Shown piece by piece: positions 51,316-60,101 of a stretch of 64,000 nt of DNA. The notes under the pieces are model-generated. The model had not been told where the DNA came from. It did no database searches and worked only from the letters and a program-made list of their open reading frames with translations. Source of the DNA: Prolixibacteraceae bacterium UBA1413. GTDB lineage: Bacteria; Bacteroidota; Bacteroidia; Bacteroidales; Prolixibacteraceae. Each line of letters starts with the position of its first letter. Positions within the stretch are counted from its first letter, which is position 1. The stretch is from positions 186,001 to 250,000 of the forward strand of contig DBPT01000006.1 of NCBI GenBank assembly GCA_002304925.1, given 5' to 3'. A program made the position numbers and the translations under genes.

Positions 51316-51418
51316 AATATCCATGCACCATTTATGCACCAACCGGAATGATTAAACCACATGGATATTACATCTGTTTTTGGAATGAACTATAACAACG
51401 TAATATTTTAAACAGATG
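51316..51418 (+). promoter_or_regulatory. Structured leader element, copy C (before mutA)
   Basis: A compact copy. The outer helix is AATATCCATG (51316-51325) with CATGGATATT (51360-51369), 10 bp perfect. The second helix is CATCTGTTT (51371-51379) with AAACAGATG (51410-51418), 9 bp perfect. Compared with copy B, two outer-helix pairs change on both strands. The internal hairpin of copy B is missing, but GCACCAACC is kept. An alternative 7-bp helix, ATATTAC (51365-51371) with GTAATAT (51400-51406), would break both helices. Confidence 0.7.
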
Positions 51419-51430
51419 AAAACGATATGA
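51416..51430 (+). CDS. Four-codon leader ORF overlapping mutA
   Basis: ATG AAA ACG ATA TGA encodes MKTI. Its ATG is the one held in the terminal helix of leader copy C, and its TGA overlaps the mutA ATG by two bases (ATATGA). Ribosomes released from this ORF could restart on mutA. This is an inference from geometry; translation is untested. Confidence 0.35.
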   Translation: MKTI

Positions 51431-53298
51431 CAAAAACGAACGAGAGACTTTTCGCTGATTTTCCGGAAGTTAGCACCCAGCAGTGGGAGGAAAAGATAAT
51501 GGCCGACCTGAAGGGAAAAGATTATGAAAAAGCACTGGTTTGGCGTACCAATGAGGGATTCTCCGTCAGGCCCTACTACCGGATGGAAGATTTGCGGGAC
51601 AATGCCTTGACGGACTGCATTCCGGGAAAATTTCCCTTTGTAAGGGGGAACGATACTGTCAATAACTGGCTGATACGCCAGGATATCCAGGTCAGCGGCT
51701 TCGCCGAAGCCAACGGGAAAGCCCTGGAGATCCTTGGCAAGGGAGTGAATTCCCTGGGTTTTATTTTTGACTGTTCCGCCCGCCCCACCAAGGAGGAGAT
51801 GCAAATCCTGCTGAAAGACATCTGTCTGGAAGCTGCGGAAGTCAACTTTGTTTGTTCCTGCCTGAACTGCGATGTGACGGAAACATTTGTGGAATTGGCA
51901 GAAAAAGGTCTCTGGAACAGGGAGAATATCAATGCCTCGCTGAACAACGATCCCTTGACTGTACTGATGTTGAAGGGAAGGTTTAAAGAAGGCAACCTGG
52001 CAGCCGCCCTTGACCGTTTGAAAGTTACAGCGGAGAAAGGATCGGTTCTTCCCAATTTCAGAACCATCGGAGTGAACGGAAAATATTTCGGCAACAGTGG
52101 TTCCTCCATTGTTCAGGAACTCGCCTTTTCACTCAGCATGGGTTCGGAATATCTTTCGCTGCTGATAACTGCGGGAATGGATCCCGGAGCAGTGGCTTCA
52201 AAAATCAAGTTTAACTTCGGCATCAGCAACAACTATTTTTTGGAAATCGCGAAATTGCGTGCGGGAAGGATGCTGTGGGCCCTGATTGTGAAAGCATACG
52301 GCGTAGTTGACGATGAAGCCCTGAAGATGACCGTTCATTGTGAAACGGGAACTTTCAACAAAAGCGTATATGATCCATATGTGAACCTCTTGCGCACCCA
52401 GACGGAAGCGATGTCGGCCGCCCTGGGAGGAGCCCGTTCAATCACCGTGCTTCCCTTCGATGCCATTTTCCGGAGTCCCTCTGATTTTTCGGAAAGAATT
52501 GCCCGCAACCAACAGATCCTGTTAAAGGAAGAATCCTACATTGACAAGGTGGCTGACATCCCGGGAGGTTCCTGGTATATCGAAACCCTCACCGCCTCCA
52601 TCGCAGAGCAGGCGTGGAAACTTTTCCTTGAAACCGAAGATAAAGGCGGATTTCTCGCAGCCCTGAAGGAAGGTTTTGTCCAGAAACAGGTGAAAGATAT
52701 GGCTGCCAGGCGGGACCAGAACGTGGCTCTTCGCCGTGAAAATCTGTTGGGCGTTAACCAATTCCCCAACTTCACGGAATCTTTGAAAGAGGAGATCCCT
52801 GCCGGGGTATTCCTGCCGCAGGATTTCACGCTTGACAATGCTGAGGTTGAAACGCTGAAACCCTATCGTGCCAGCCAATATTTTGAAGCGCTGCGTTACA
52901 AAACCGACCGGTATGCCCTGTCCCACAAACGTCCTGCCGCCTTTATGCTTACCATAGGCAACCTGGCCATGCGCAAGGCGAGGGCCCAATTCAGCTGCAA
53001 CTTCTTCGCCGTTGCAGGTTTTGAAGTGATCGACAACAACGGATTCGATACCGTGGAAGAAGGCCTTGCTGCCGCCCGCCAGGCAGGTGCTGAATTTGTG
53101 GTCGTGTGCAGTTCCGATGAGGAATATGCGGAAATCATCCCGAAACTCGTCCCACTGCTGAAAAACGAAATCCTGGTGGTAGCCGGCAACCCCGCCTGCC
53201 GCGCCGACCTCGAAGCCCTGGGCGTGAAGCATTTTATCCATATCAGATCAAATCTGCTGGAGGAATTAACGAATTTTCAAAAGGAGATACTTAAATGA
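51427..53298 (+). CDS. mutA: Methylmalonyl-CoA mutase small subunit
   Basis: 623 aa, the non-catalytic partner of the heterodimeric, adenosylcobalamin-dependent mutase that interconverts succinyl-CoA and (R)-methylmalonyl-CoA. It begins MTKTNERLFADFPEVSTQQW. The TIM-barrel part includes NGKYFGNSGSSIVQELAFSL and VHCETGTFNKSVYDPYVNLL. The C-terminal flavodoxin-like domain (about 500-623) lacks the cobalamin-binding Asp-x-His-x-x-Gly motif, as expected for this subunit. The stop overlaps the mutB start (ATGA), and an AAGGAGA Shine-Dalgarno precedes mutB. Confidence 0.95.
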   Translation: MTKTNERLFADFPEVSTQQWEEKIMADLKGKDYEKALVWRTNEGFSVRPYYRMEDLRDNALTDCIPGKFPFVRGNDTVNNWLIRQDIQVSGFAEANGKALEILGKGVNSLGFIFDCSARPTKEEMQILLKDICLEAAEVNFVCSCLNCDVTETFVELAEKGLWNRENINASLNNDPLTVLMLKGRFKEGNLAAALDRLKVTAEKGSVLPNFRTIGVNGKYFGNSGSSIVQELAFSLSMGSEYLSLLITAGMDPGAVASKIKFNFGISNNYFLEIAKLRAGRMLWALIVKAYGVVDDEALKMTVHCETGTFNKSVYDPYVNLLRTQTEAMSAALGGARSITVLPFDAIFRSPSDFSERIARNQQILLKEESYIDKVADIPGGSWYIETLTASIAEQAWKLFLETEDKGGFLAALKEGFVQKQVKDMAARRDQNVALRRENLLGVNQFPNFTESLKEEIPAGVFLPQDFTLDNAEVETLKPYRASQYFEALRYKTDRYALSHKRPAAFMLTIGNLAMRKARAQFSCNFFAVAGFEVIDNNGFDTVEEGLAAARQAGAEFVVVCSSDEEYAEIIPKLVPLLKNEILVVAGNPACRADLEALGVKHFIHIRSNLLEELTNFQKEILK

Positions 53299-55427
53299 GA
53301 CCTGATTTTAAAAATATTGATATCAAGGAAGTGTTGCCGGCCATGGCAGGCGATATGCCAACCGGTACCTGGATGACCCCGGAACTGATTCCTGTGAAGC
53401 CTGTCTATACCAAAGAAGACCTGGAGGGAATGGAGCACCTGAATTTTGCGGCAGGAATTCCCCCTTACCTTCGGGGACCTTATTCCACCATGTATGTGTT
53501 GCAGCCCTGGACCATCCGTCAGTATGCCGGGTTCTCCACCGCCGAAGAGTCGAATGCTTTTTACCGCCGGAATTTGGCCGCCGGTCAGAAAGGATTGTCG
53601 GTGGCTTTCGACCTGGCCACCCACAGGGGGTACGACTCCGATCACCCCAGGGTGGTGGGGGATGTCGGGAAAGCGGGGGTCGCCATTGACTCGGTGCTCG
53701 ACATGAAGATCCTCTTTGACCAGATTCCACTCGACAAAATGTCGGTGTCGATGACCATGAACGGCGCCGTATTGCCCGTACTGGCCTTTTACATCGTCAC
53801 GGCCCTGGAACAGGGAGCCACCATGGAACAACTCACAGGAACCATCCAGAATGACATCCTCAAAGAATTCATGGTGCGCAATACTTATATCTATCCTCCC
53901 GGATTCTCGATGCGGATCATCGCCGACATTTTCAGGTTCACCTCGAAAAATATGCCCAAATTCAATTCCATTTCGATTTCAGGATACCACATGCAGGAAG
54001 CCGGTGCCACCGCCGACATCGAAATGGCCTACACGCTGTCCGACGGTCTGGAATACCTTCGCACGGGGGTGCAAGCCGGATTGGACATCGACGCTTTCGC
54101 GCCGCGGCTCTCTTTCTTCTGGGCAGTGGGGATGAACCACTTCATGGAAATCGCCAAGATGAGAGCTGCCCGGATGATCTGGGCCAAACTGGTAAAACAG
54201 TTCAACCCGAAGAATCCGAAATCGCTGGCTTTGCGTACCCATTCCCAGACATCGGGATGGTCACTCACCGAACAGGATCCTTTCAACAATGTAGGGCGTA
54301 CCGTCATTGAAGCCATGGCCGCCGCCCTGGGCCATACCCAGAGCCTCCATACCAACGCACTCGATGAGGCCATCGCCCTGCCTACCGATTTCTCGGCGCG
54401 TATCGCCCGCAACACCCAACTGTATATCCAGCAGGAAACCGAAGTCTGCCGCAGTGTCGACCCCTGGGCGGGTTCTTACTATGTGGAATCCCTTACCCGT
54501 GAAATCGCCAGCAAAGCCTGGGCATTGATCGAGGAAGTGGAAAAGCTGGGGGGCATGTCAAAAGCCGTCGAAACCGGAATCCCGAAAATGCGTATCGAAG
54601 AAGCGGCAGCCCGTACCCAGGGGAAAATAGACAGCGCAAACCAAACCATTGTCGGGGTGAACAAATACCGCCTCGAAAAGGAAGACCCCATCGACATCCT
54701 GGAAATAGACAATACCGCTGTCAGGCTTTCCCAGATTGAAAGACTCAAAAAGCTAAGGGATGAACGGGATGAAGCGGAGGTGCAGGCCTCCCTGGAAGCC
54801 ATCACCCACTGCGCAGCCACGGGTGAAGGCAACCTCCTGGAACTGGCCATCGACGCCGCCAAAAAGCGGGCTTCCCTGGGTGAGATCTCCGACGCCTGTG
54901 AAAAAGTTGCCGGACGTTACAAAGCAGTCATCAGAACCATAGAAGGCGTGTATAAATCAGAAGCATCTAACAAATCAGAATTTCAGGAAGCCCAGGAGCT
55001 TGCCCGGAAATTCGCCGACCTCGAAGGGCGTCAGCCTCGTATTATGGTTGCCAAGATGGGCCAGGACGGCCATGACCGCGGCGCCAAAGTGGTTGCCACC
55101 GGCTATGCCGACCTGGGATTCGACGTTGACATGGGGCCGCTCTTCCAAACCCCAGAAGAAGCCGCCAAACAAGCCGTTGAAAATGATGTCCATGTCCTCG
55201 GCGTTTCTTCCCTGGCTGCCGGACATAAAACACTGGTCCCGGCGGTAATCGGGGAATTGAAGAAACTGGGCCGCGACGACATCATGGTGATCGTGGGCGG
55301 GGTCATCCCGCCCCAGGATTACCAGTACCTCTACGATGCAGGCGCCGTGGCCATCTTCGGCCCCGGAACCAGCGTCGCCGCCGCCGGAAAAAAAATCCTC
55401 GAAATTCTCCTGGCCTTGCACGAATGA
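53295..55427 (+). CDS. mutB: Methylmalonyl-CoA mutase large (catalytic) subunit
   Basis: 710 aa. The TIM-barrel substrate domain contains the conserved YSTMYVLQPWTIRQYAGFST and KGLSVAFDLATHRGYDSDHP. RTHSQTSGWSLTEQDPFNNV is near residue 315. The C-terminal cobalamin-binding domain (about 575-710) has KMGQDGHDRGAKVVATGYAD, with the axial-ligand His in DGHDRG, then HVLGVSSLAAGHKTLVP and IVVGG-type IVGGVIPPQDY. Translationally coupled to mutA. The pair supports propionate formation or use. The partner genes meaB and epimerase are not in the window. Confidence 0.97.
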   Translation: MRPDFKNIDIKEVLPAMAGDMPTGTWMTPELIPVKPVYTKEDLEGMEHLNFAAGIPPYLRGPYSTMYVLQPWTIRQYAGFSTAEESNAFYRRNLAAGQKGLSVAFDLATHRGYDSDHPRVVGDVGKAGVAIDSVLDMKILFDQIPLDKMSVSMTMNGAVLPVLAFYIVTALEQGATMEQLTGTIQNDILKEFMVRNTYIYPPGFSMRIIADIFRFTSKNMPKFNSISISGYHMQEAGATADIEMAYTLSDGLEYLRTGVQAGLDIDAFAPRLSFFWAVGMNHFMEIAKMRAARMIWAKLVKQFNPKNPKSLALRTHSQTSGWSLTEQDPFNNVGRTVIEAMAAALGHTQSLHTNALDEAIALPTDFSARIARNTQLYIQQETEVCRSVDPWAGSYYVESLTREIASKAWALIEEVEKLGGMSKAVETGIPKMRIEEAAARTQGKIDSANQTIVGVNKYRLEKEDPIDILEIDNTAVRLSQIERLKKLRDERDEAEVQASLEAITHCAATGEGNLLELAIDAAKKRASLGEISDACEKVAGRYKAVIRTIEGVYKSEASNKSEFQEAQELARKFADLEGRQPRIMVAKMGQDGHDRGAKVVATGYADLGFDVDMGPLFQTPEEAAKQAVENDVHVLGVSSLAAGHKTLVPAVIGELKKLGRDDIMVIVGGVIPPQDYQYLYDAGAVAIFGPGTSVAAAGKKILEILLALHE

Positions 55428-55596
55428 CCGCAAAAGGCCAATCCCTGAATGATTTAGGAGGGTGTATCATAAAGGATAACCTTTCTTTCCTCTGCCAATA
55501 CTGTGAAACTTTTTAACAACCGGGACTAAAGTCAAAAAAAAGATCGGGGAACGGGGAATGAATTTCCTTTTCTTCCTCTATTTTCAAGGTTCCGGA

Positions 55597-55627
55597 TTTT
55601 AATTTGTATTCAAAAATGGTACTTTTG
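55597..55627 (+). promoter_or_regulatory. Promoter of the acyl-CoA ligase gene
   Basis: TTTT (55597-55600), 19 nt and TACTTTTG (55620-55627), one mismatch from consensus. The start near 55634 gives a 70-nt leader. The rest of the 277-bp gap after mutB shows no clear terminator. Confidence 0.55.
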
Positions 55628-55704
55628 GACCCTGGCACTCCCTGTCATTTACAGATCTGGGAAACTCAAATACAAAACTTTTAATACATTATATATTTAT
55701 ACTC

Positions 55705-57345
55705 ATGACAACCACAACACTGGCACAATTGTATGAAAAGCCCATCCTGGCCAACTGGGACAACCTTGCCTTTTCCGATTTCGACGGAGGAGATTACAAA
55801 TACGGTGAAGTAGCTGAAATCATCAAATCACTGCAGCTTTATTACCAGGTCTCGGGAATTAAGAAGGGGGACAAAGTCGCAATCCTGGGGAGGAATTCCG
55901 CCCACTGGGGAATAACTTTTCTTTCCGTTTTAACGTCGGGGGCAATTATCGTTCCCGTTCTTCCCGACTTTAGTGTGGCCGACACCAACCACATCCTGAG
56001 CCATTCGGAGTCGAAAATCGTATTCGTCCAAAAATCGCTGCTCAACAAAATCGACCTGCAAAAGGTCACCGGCGTGGAAACGGTGATCATTCTTGATAAT
56101 TTTACCGTTCACACTTCCAGTGATCCCGATGCAGCCACCAAACTGGCCGATGCCTTTGCCTATTACAAGAAAAATATCGGAGCGGTTAAGGCACTGGGAT
56201 TCTATCAGTGGGACCGGGAGGATTGTTGCATCATCTCCTATACTTCGGGGACTTCGGGATTCACCAAAGGGGTAATGATCCCGGAACGGAGCCTGGTGTC
56301 CAACATAATTTATGCACAGGAGAACATGCCCCTGGAGCCTGATCATAAGATCGTCTCTTTCCTTCCGATGGCTCACGTTTACGGACTGCTCTTTGAATTC
56401 CTCTTTCCGGTCACCCTGGGATGTCACATCTCTTTCCTGGCCAAAACACCATCGCCTCAGGTGATCACCCAGGCTTTCGGAAAGGTAAAACCACACCTGA
56501 TTCTGTCAGTACCCCTCATCATCGAGAAGATATACAAGAAAAGGATCCTACCCACCCTCGAAAAACCGGTCATGAGAGTTGCTTTGGCCATTCCCGGAAT
56601 TTCAGGAATGATCCTCAAAAAAGTGCGGGAAAAGCTCATGGAAACATTTGGCGGCCGCTTCTTCGAAATTGTTATTGGTGGAGCCCCGCTGAGTGCCGAC
56701 GTCGAAAAATTCTTCAAGAGGATAAATTTCCCGATTACCGTAGGGTATGGGATGACCGAATGCGGACCGCTGATTAGTTATGCCGCCTGGAACAAAACCA
56801 TGCCCACATCTGCCGGCCGAATGGTTGACCGTATGGAAATGCGCATTGAATCGGAAGATCCCTGCAAGGTGGTAGGAGAGATTCAGGTGAAGGGCGACAA
56901 TGTGATGCTGGGATATTTCAAAAATGAACAGGCTACCAAAGAGGCCTTCACGGAAGACGGATGGCTGCGCACCGGAGACCTGGGCATCACCGATGCCAAC
57001 CAGTTTATTTATATCCGGGGTCGCTCCAAAAATATGATCCTCGGCCCTTCGGGACAGAATATCTATCCCGAAGAGATCGAAGCAAAACTCACCAACCTCC
57101 ATTATGTGGCCGAATGTGTGGTCGTTGACAGAAATCACAAACTGGTGGCCTTGGTGTATCCCGACTATGAAGCCATGAAAGCCGATAACATCGAAGATGA
57201 CCAACTGCCCCAACTCATGGAAGAAAACCTGAAAAAACTGAATCACGAGCTTCCCAAATATGAGAATGTGACGGAAATCCAGCTAGTGAAGGAAGAGTTC
57301 GAAAAAACACCCAAGAAAAATATCAAGCGGTTCAAATACATGTAG
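55705..57345 (+). CDS. Long-chain acyl-CoA synthetase (AMP-binding family)
   Basis: 546 aa, ANL superfamily. The AMP/ATP-binding motif is IISYTSGTSGFTKGVM (about residue 175). It is followed by PMAHVYGLLFEFLFPV, the A5 motif VGYGMTECGPLISYA, the hinge/A7-A8 stretch WLRTGDLGITDANQFIYIRG, RSKNMILGPSGQNIYPEEIE, and the catalytic Lys region KTPKKNIKRFKYM at the very C-terminus. It activates fatty acids to acyl-CoA for lipid synthesis or degradation. Chain length cannot be read from sequence. Transcribed alone, with a terminator at 57532-57561. Confidence 0.9.
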   Translation: MTTTTLAQLYEKPILANWDNLAFSDFDGGDYKYGEVAEIIKSLQLYYQVSGIKKGDKVAILGRNSAHWGITFLSVLTSGAIIVPVLPDFSVADTNHILSHSESKIVFVQKSLLNKIDLQKVTGVETVIILDNFTVHTSSDPDAATKLADAFAYYKKNIGAVKALGFYQWDREDCCIISYTSGTSGFTKGVMIPERSLVSNIIYAQENMPLEPDHKIVSFLPMAHVYGLLFEFLFPVTLGCHISFLAKTPSPQVITQAFGKVKPHLILSVPLIIEKIYKKRILPTLEKPVMRVALAIPGISGMILKKVREKLMETFGGRFFEIVIGGAPLSADVEKFFKRINFPITVGYGMTECGPLISYAAWNKTMPTSAGRMVDRMEMRIESEDPCKVVGEIQVKGDNVMLGYFKNEQATKEAFTEDGWLRTGDLGITDANQFIYIRGRSKNMILGPSGQNIYPEEIEAKLTNLHYVAECVVVDRNHKLVALVYPDYEAMKADNIEDDQLPQLMEENLKKLNHELPKYENVTEIQLVKEEFEKTPKKNIKRFKYM

Positions 57346-57531
57346 CCCGCTGGAGATCATTTCAGGGGTCGAAAATTAACGGTTAAAAATTGTTAATTCA
57401 CAGGTGCGCTGAAACAATCTGAGGAGGTTTCCGTAACCTTAGATGATTTTCACCTTTTTAATTAACTTATTAAGGTTGATTGGTTGTTGATGTAAAGGGA
57501 AGATCATCAGTTGTTTGTCTTTCAAGAGGGA

Positions 57532-57561
57532 AGCGGTGGCAAACTGACCACCGCTTTTTTT
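57532..57561 (+). terminator. Intrinsic terminator after the acyl-CoA ligase gene
   Basis: AGCGGTGG (57532-57539) pairs with CCACCGCT (57548-57555) around an 8-nt loop, followed by seven T residues. It lies 187 bp past the stop codon. The intervening stretch (57346-57531) holds no gene I can support, so either a long 3' UTR or a small RNA would end here. Confidence 0.85.
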
Positions 57562-57643
57562 GTATTACAGGCTCCCGGCATTTCACTTTCGTGGTATCAA
57601 GTCACCAGGTTTTTCAGCTTCCCGAGTTTTCAGGCATTCTGAG

Positions 57644-60043
57644 TCACCGGGCTTCGTTGCTCATCGAGGGTGGCGGTTCTTCCACACCCCATTCCCTGTT
57701 AGGTTCGGCCCCCATGGTAAACCGGAGGACGCCCCCCTTCATGATCTCTTCGCGGGGCATCCATGCCCGGGTCACCGCTTTCCCGTTGAAGGAGAGTGCG
57801 CTGACATACCTGTTTTCGGGAGCCTTGTTGACCGTTTCTATCACCAGGGTTTTGCCCCCTTCCAGGTCAATGGTGACTTTCCGGAAGAGAGGACTGCTGA
57901 ATTGAAACGTGGGATGAGCGGAGGCATGGCCCTGAACGTCGAAAATCCCCATGGCCGCCATCACAAACCATGCCCCCAGTTGTCCCTGGTCCTCATCCTG
58001 ACCGTACCCGTAACCATGGAGGGGGTCGGTACCATAAAACTCATCACAGATGATACGCGTCCACTTCTGGGTCAGCCAGGGTTTCCCCGAATAGTTGAAC
58101 AACCAGCTCTGGTGAAGGCACGGCTGGTTCCCGTGATTGTAAAGCTTCTCAAGGCCCGAGAAGGAATCGATCTCCTTTCCTCCTCCGAACACCGTTTTCC
58201 GGCTTTCCTCAAAGGTCTTTTCCAGTCTTTCGTTGAACAGCTCCCTACCTGTCGCCTCAATCAGGGCGGCCACATCATGGGGCACATACCAGGAATACTG
58301 CACGGCATTGCCCTCCTGGAAGCCGCGCCACGCCTGCATAGGGTTGAAATCCTCCACAAAGGTGCCATCCTCGTATTTCGGCCTTATGTACCGGGTTTCG
58401 GGATCAAAGAGGTGTTTCCACCCTTGGGCCTGCTGCATCAATTGCCGGTATTCCTTTTCCTTTCCAAGGGCTTTGGCCATTCCGGCCACGGCATAGGAAC
58501 TGAAACAGTATTCCAGGGTATGGGAGGCCCCGAAGTTGAAAACCCAGCCGTTGGAAAGGATGGTGTCTCGGGCGGGGACATAGCCGTTGTGGACCAGGAA
58601 GCGGAGGTCATATTTTCCGGAACCGAAGGGTCTTCCGGCATAGCAAGTTTCGTTTTTGTAAGCAGCTTCCCAGGCCTGATCCGGATCATCGAAGGGAAGG
58701 CCGCAATGGTACGCCGATGCCAGCAGGAGGCCGAAGAAATTGGTCTGTACCCCGTTGGAATGAATGCCAGCTGCCAGGCCGTCATGAAGCCATCCCGTCT
58801 CCTCATAAAAGTCCAGGTTGGCCTGTAGGTATTCCCTGAAATGGCTGGGCCATGCCAGCATCCAGAGTTGGCTGAGGTTCCAGAAACCTCCCCACATCCC
58901 GTCGGTATTGAAAAAGTGGTGGGTAGGGCGCCCCTCCTGATCAAGGGGGAGCTGCCCGATGCTGCCGTCATTCCGGGGATAAGCGCCGTTGACGTCACTG
59001 GCAATCCCTCGTCCCAGAAGGGCATGGTAAAGACCGGTATAAAACTTTTTTAGGTTGGTGGTATCGCCGTCTTCGACCCTGATCCGGGAGAGCATGGCAT
59101 TCCACCGCTCCCGGGCCGTCGCCCGGGCTTGGTCAAACAAAACCCCCCGGCTTTCCTCCTCCAGGTTCAGCCGGGCATTTTCCATGCTCGTGTAGGAGAC
59201 CCCCACCTGCATTTCAATGACCTCATCTTCCGCAGTGGAATAATGGAGAACCAGGCCGTTGCCGGTACCCCGGGTTTCGGTAGCCCCCTCCTGCACCAGG
59301 GAGCCGGTAAAGGTGGCCACAGCCCTGGGATCCTTGCTGATGCGGGCATAGAAGAACATTTTCACCCGCTTTCCCTCGTCGCAGAATTTCACGTACTCGG
59401 GATACGTGACCACATAACCCTGTACATCACGGCCGTTGACCAGGGCAGCGTAGGCCTCTGTTACATCACTGCTTTCTCCCTGCTTGTGGCCAACATCAAA
59501 GAGGATATGGGCCTGCTCCGACGCCGGAAAGGTATAGCGGTGGTACCCCACCCTGGTGGTGGCGGTGAGTTCTGCCCTGATGCCGTAATCGGTAAGCATG
59601 ACGGAATAATAACCCGGTTCCGCAATTTCACCCTCCTTGTCAAAACGGGACCGGTAGCCGCTGTCGGGGTCCTCCAGGGTGCCGGGAAGGGTTTTCAGGG
59701 GTCCGGTGGTGGGCATGCATACCACGCCCCCTACCTGGAATTCATGGAAATTGCCGAAACCCTCAATCGAGGTATGGCGATCGTCATAACCGCAGGGTTG
59801 CCAACTCCCAAAACTGTCGTAGGCGTTGGTGTGGGGAGCCAGTTTCGCCATTCCGAAGGGAACTGCCGCGGGCGTGTAAAAAAACCACCGGCCGTGAACC
59901 GAGCCTATCTGCGGGTCCACCAGGCTTACAGCATCAAAAGCGGAACGGTTGCACGAAGCCGCTCCCAGGAGCAGCAGCGATGCCATCATCAGAAGAAACG
60001 CCGCTCTTCTTAATTCCTTGAAATAATTCCTGTTCATCTTCAT
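57644..60043 (-). CDS. Glycoside hydrolase family 92 lipoprotein (mannosidase family, atypical acid residue)
   Basis: 799 aa from the ATG at 60043. The frame is open 14 codons further, but MKMNRNYFKELRRAAFLLMM gives a clean lipoprotein signal ending LLLLGAASC. Family features: VDPQIGSVHGRWFFYTPAAV at the N-terminus, GFWNLSQLWMLAWP, and near residue 636 YNHGNQPCLHQSWLFNYSG, followed by YGQDEDQGQLGAWFVMAAMG with the catalytic-base Asp region. Typical GH92 alpha-mannosidases read GNEP at the general acid. Here Gln640 (CAG at 58126-58124) replaces that Glu. It acts at the cell surface or in the periplasm, since it is a lipoprotein. Confidence 0.9.
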   Translation of the reverse strand: MKMNRNYFKELRRAAFLLMMASLLLLGAASCNRSAFDAVSLVDPQIGSVHGRWFFYTPAAVPFGMAKLAPHTNAYDSFGSWQPCGYDDRHTSIEGFGNFHEFQVGGVVCMPTTGPLKTLPGTLEDPDSGYRSRFDKEGEIAEPGYYSVMLTDYGIRAELTATTRVGYHRYTFPASEQAHILFDVGHKQGESSDVTEAYAALVNGRDVQGYVVTYPEYVKFCDEGKRVKMFFYARISKDPRAVATFTGSLVQEGATETRGTGNGLVLHYSTAEDEVIEMQVGVSYTSMENARLNLEEESRGVLFDQARATARERWNAMLSRIRVEDGDTTNLKKFYTGLYHALLGRGIASDVNGAYPRNDGSIGQLPLDQEGRPTHHFFNTDGMWGGFWNLSQLWMLAWPSHFREYLQANLDFYEETGWLHDGLAAGIHSNGVQTNFFGLLLASAYHCGLPFDDPDQAWEAAYKNETCYAGRPFGSGKYDLRFLVHNGYVPARDTILSNGWVFNFGASHTLEYCFSSYAVAGMAKALGKEKEYRQLMQQAQGWKHLFDPETRYIRPKYEDGTFVEDFNPMQAWRGFQEGNAVQYSWYVPHDVAALIEATGRELFNERLEKTFEESRKTVFGGGKEIDSFSGLEKLYNHGNQPCLHQSWLFNYSGKPWLTQKWTRIICDEFYGTDPLHGYGYGQDEDQGQLGAWFVMAAMGIFDVQGHASAHPTFQFSSPLFRKVTIDLEGGKTLVIETVNKAPENRYVSALSFNGKAVTRAWMPREEIMKGGVLRFTMGAEPNREWGVEEPPPSMSNEAR

Positions 60044-60101
60044 GTCTTTTCTTGTAACCATATGCTGTAACTGACAAACCAACATGAGTGCCGGCCTGAA
60101 G

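Noticed and set aside
51230..51330. Cobalamin riboswitch upstream of mutAB
   Set aside because: mutAB needs cobalamin, but the leader is only about 115 nt and lacks a B12-box-like core; the repeated leader element occupies the space instead.
57560..58828. 422-codon plus-strand open frame
   Set aside because: Antisense to the GH92 gene; its composition reflects the reversed codons and no motif is visible.
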